Part shown: piece by piece, positions 63,879 through 64,000 of the stretch
How positions within the stretch are numbered: the first letter of the stretch is position 1
Layout of the letters: the number at the start of each line of letters is the position of its first letter
Origin: Cochlodiniinecator piscidefendens
GTDB lineage: Bacteria > Pseudomonadota > Alphaproteobacteria > Rhodobacterales > Rhodobacteraceae
Direction of reading: 5' to 3'
NCBI RefSeq assembly: GCF_011326755.1
Contig: NZ_JAAOIE010000005.1
Coordinates: forward strand, 169,655 to 233,654
Length of the DNA: 64,000 nucleotides
Made by a program: the position numbers and the translations under genes
Notes under the pieces: model-generated
Told to the model about the DNA's origin: nothing
Database searches by the model: none
Seen by the model: only the letters and a program-made list of their open reading frames with translations

Positions 63879-64000
63879 ATGGCTAAGGAAAAGTTTGAGC
63901 GGTCGAAGCCGCATTGTAACATTGGTACTATCGGTCACGTTGACCACGGTAAGACCACATTGACAGCTGCGATCACAAAGCAGTTTGGCGATTTCAAAGC
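63879..64000 (+). CDS. tuf: elongation factor Tu, 3' part outside the window
   Basis: Delivers aminoacyl-tRNA to the ribosome. Only the first 40 codons are visible: [34 protein letters not shown], with the G1 P-loop GHVDHGKT. The ATG at 63879 follows AAAGGACGAG. In the leader, GGGCC (63841-63845) pairs with GGCCC (63851-63855) close to the start, and CTCCC/GGGAG (63760-63778) is another small hairpin. The rest of the gene is cut off by the window edge. Confidence 0.97.
   Translation, partial: MAKEKFERSKPHCNIGTIGHVDHGKTTLTAAITKQFGDFK

Noticed and set aside
1..64000. tRNA, rRNA, CRISPR arrays, insertion sequences or integrase
   Set aside because: I looked in the gene-free stretches and saw no cloverleaf, regularly spaced repeats or transposase motif. 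This is by eye only.

Overview
The window reads as chromosomal DNA from an alphaproteobacterium of the Rhodobacterales, most likely the marine Roseobacter group. The support is indirect: a ChvI/ChvG pair next to a truncated HprK, RapZ, a mannose-type EIIA and HPr; a methylsuccinyl-CoA dehydrogenase of the ethylmalonyl-CoA pathway; a CobN-type cobalamin pathway; DUF1491, DUF1636 and DUF6473 proteins; and three tandem peptide deformylases before fmt. I saw no rRNA, tRNA, CRISPR array, transposase or integrase. Most of the DNA is coding, in short operons with ATGA overlaps.

Region 1 (1-23.3 kb) is dominated by cobalamin genes. A 5'-truncated MATE transporter and a small lipoprotein come first. 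The minus-strand cobW-GNAT-cobN operon lies behind a clear cobalamin riboswitch at about 7020-7200. Divergent to it are smc, a small secreted protein and an MltB-type transglycosylase. Next is a minus-strand operon DUF1636-cobC-cobD, a LysE exporter and a glutathionyl-hydroquinone reductase, then the plus-strand run cbiX-cobH-cobL-cobI-cbiG/cobJ-cobM. The set mixes the late, CobN-type chelatase with CbiX and CbiG modules known from the early-cobalt route. No cobG/cobZ, cobF, cobK, cobB, cobS or cobT is present here.

Region 2 (23.3-33 kb) holds small conserved proteins, a MalY/PatB-type C-S lyase, three deformylase paralogues (the third without key catalytic residues) with fmt, two small membrane proteins, a TRIC-type channel, rnhA, a methyltransferase, ispH, a NYN-domain protein and folK. 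Region 3 (33-42 kb) is a housekeeping block: rpoZ, the RelA/SpoT homologue, DUF2062, pdxJ, Dabb, a secreted protein, acpS, lepB, rnc, era, DUF1491 and recO.

Region 4 (42-48.8 kb) carries a META-domain lipoprotein, a duplicated-domain secreted protein, mcd, a TauE exporter, and an AT-rich spot with a solitary HsdR-N nuclease-like gene bounded by a phased TATG array on one side and a GC-rich inverted repeat on the other, then pckA. Region 5 (49-64 kb) contains chvI-chvG-hprK-rapZ-EIIA-HPr, an acyltransferase, hbd, a DUF6473 protein, etfA/etfB, a PduO-type adenosyltransferase, a HIG1-like protein, an SDR, an SH3 protein, parC, a lipoprotein and the start of tuf. Functionally, B12 synthesis and adenosylation (cob genes, pduO) would supply the B12-dependent mutases of the ethylmalonyl-CoA pathway, whose Mcd step donates electrons to ETF; both mcd and etfAB are here. 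Among non-coding signals, the most interesting are the phased TATG arrays at two loci 22 kb apart and the tandem operator-like repeats upstream of pckA.
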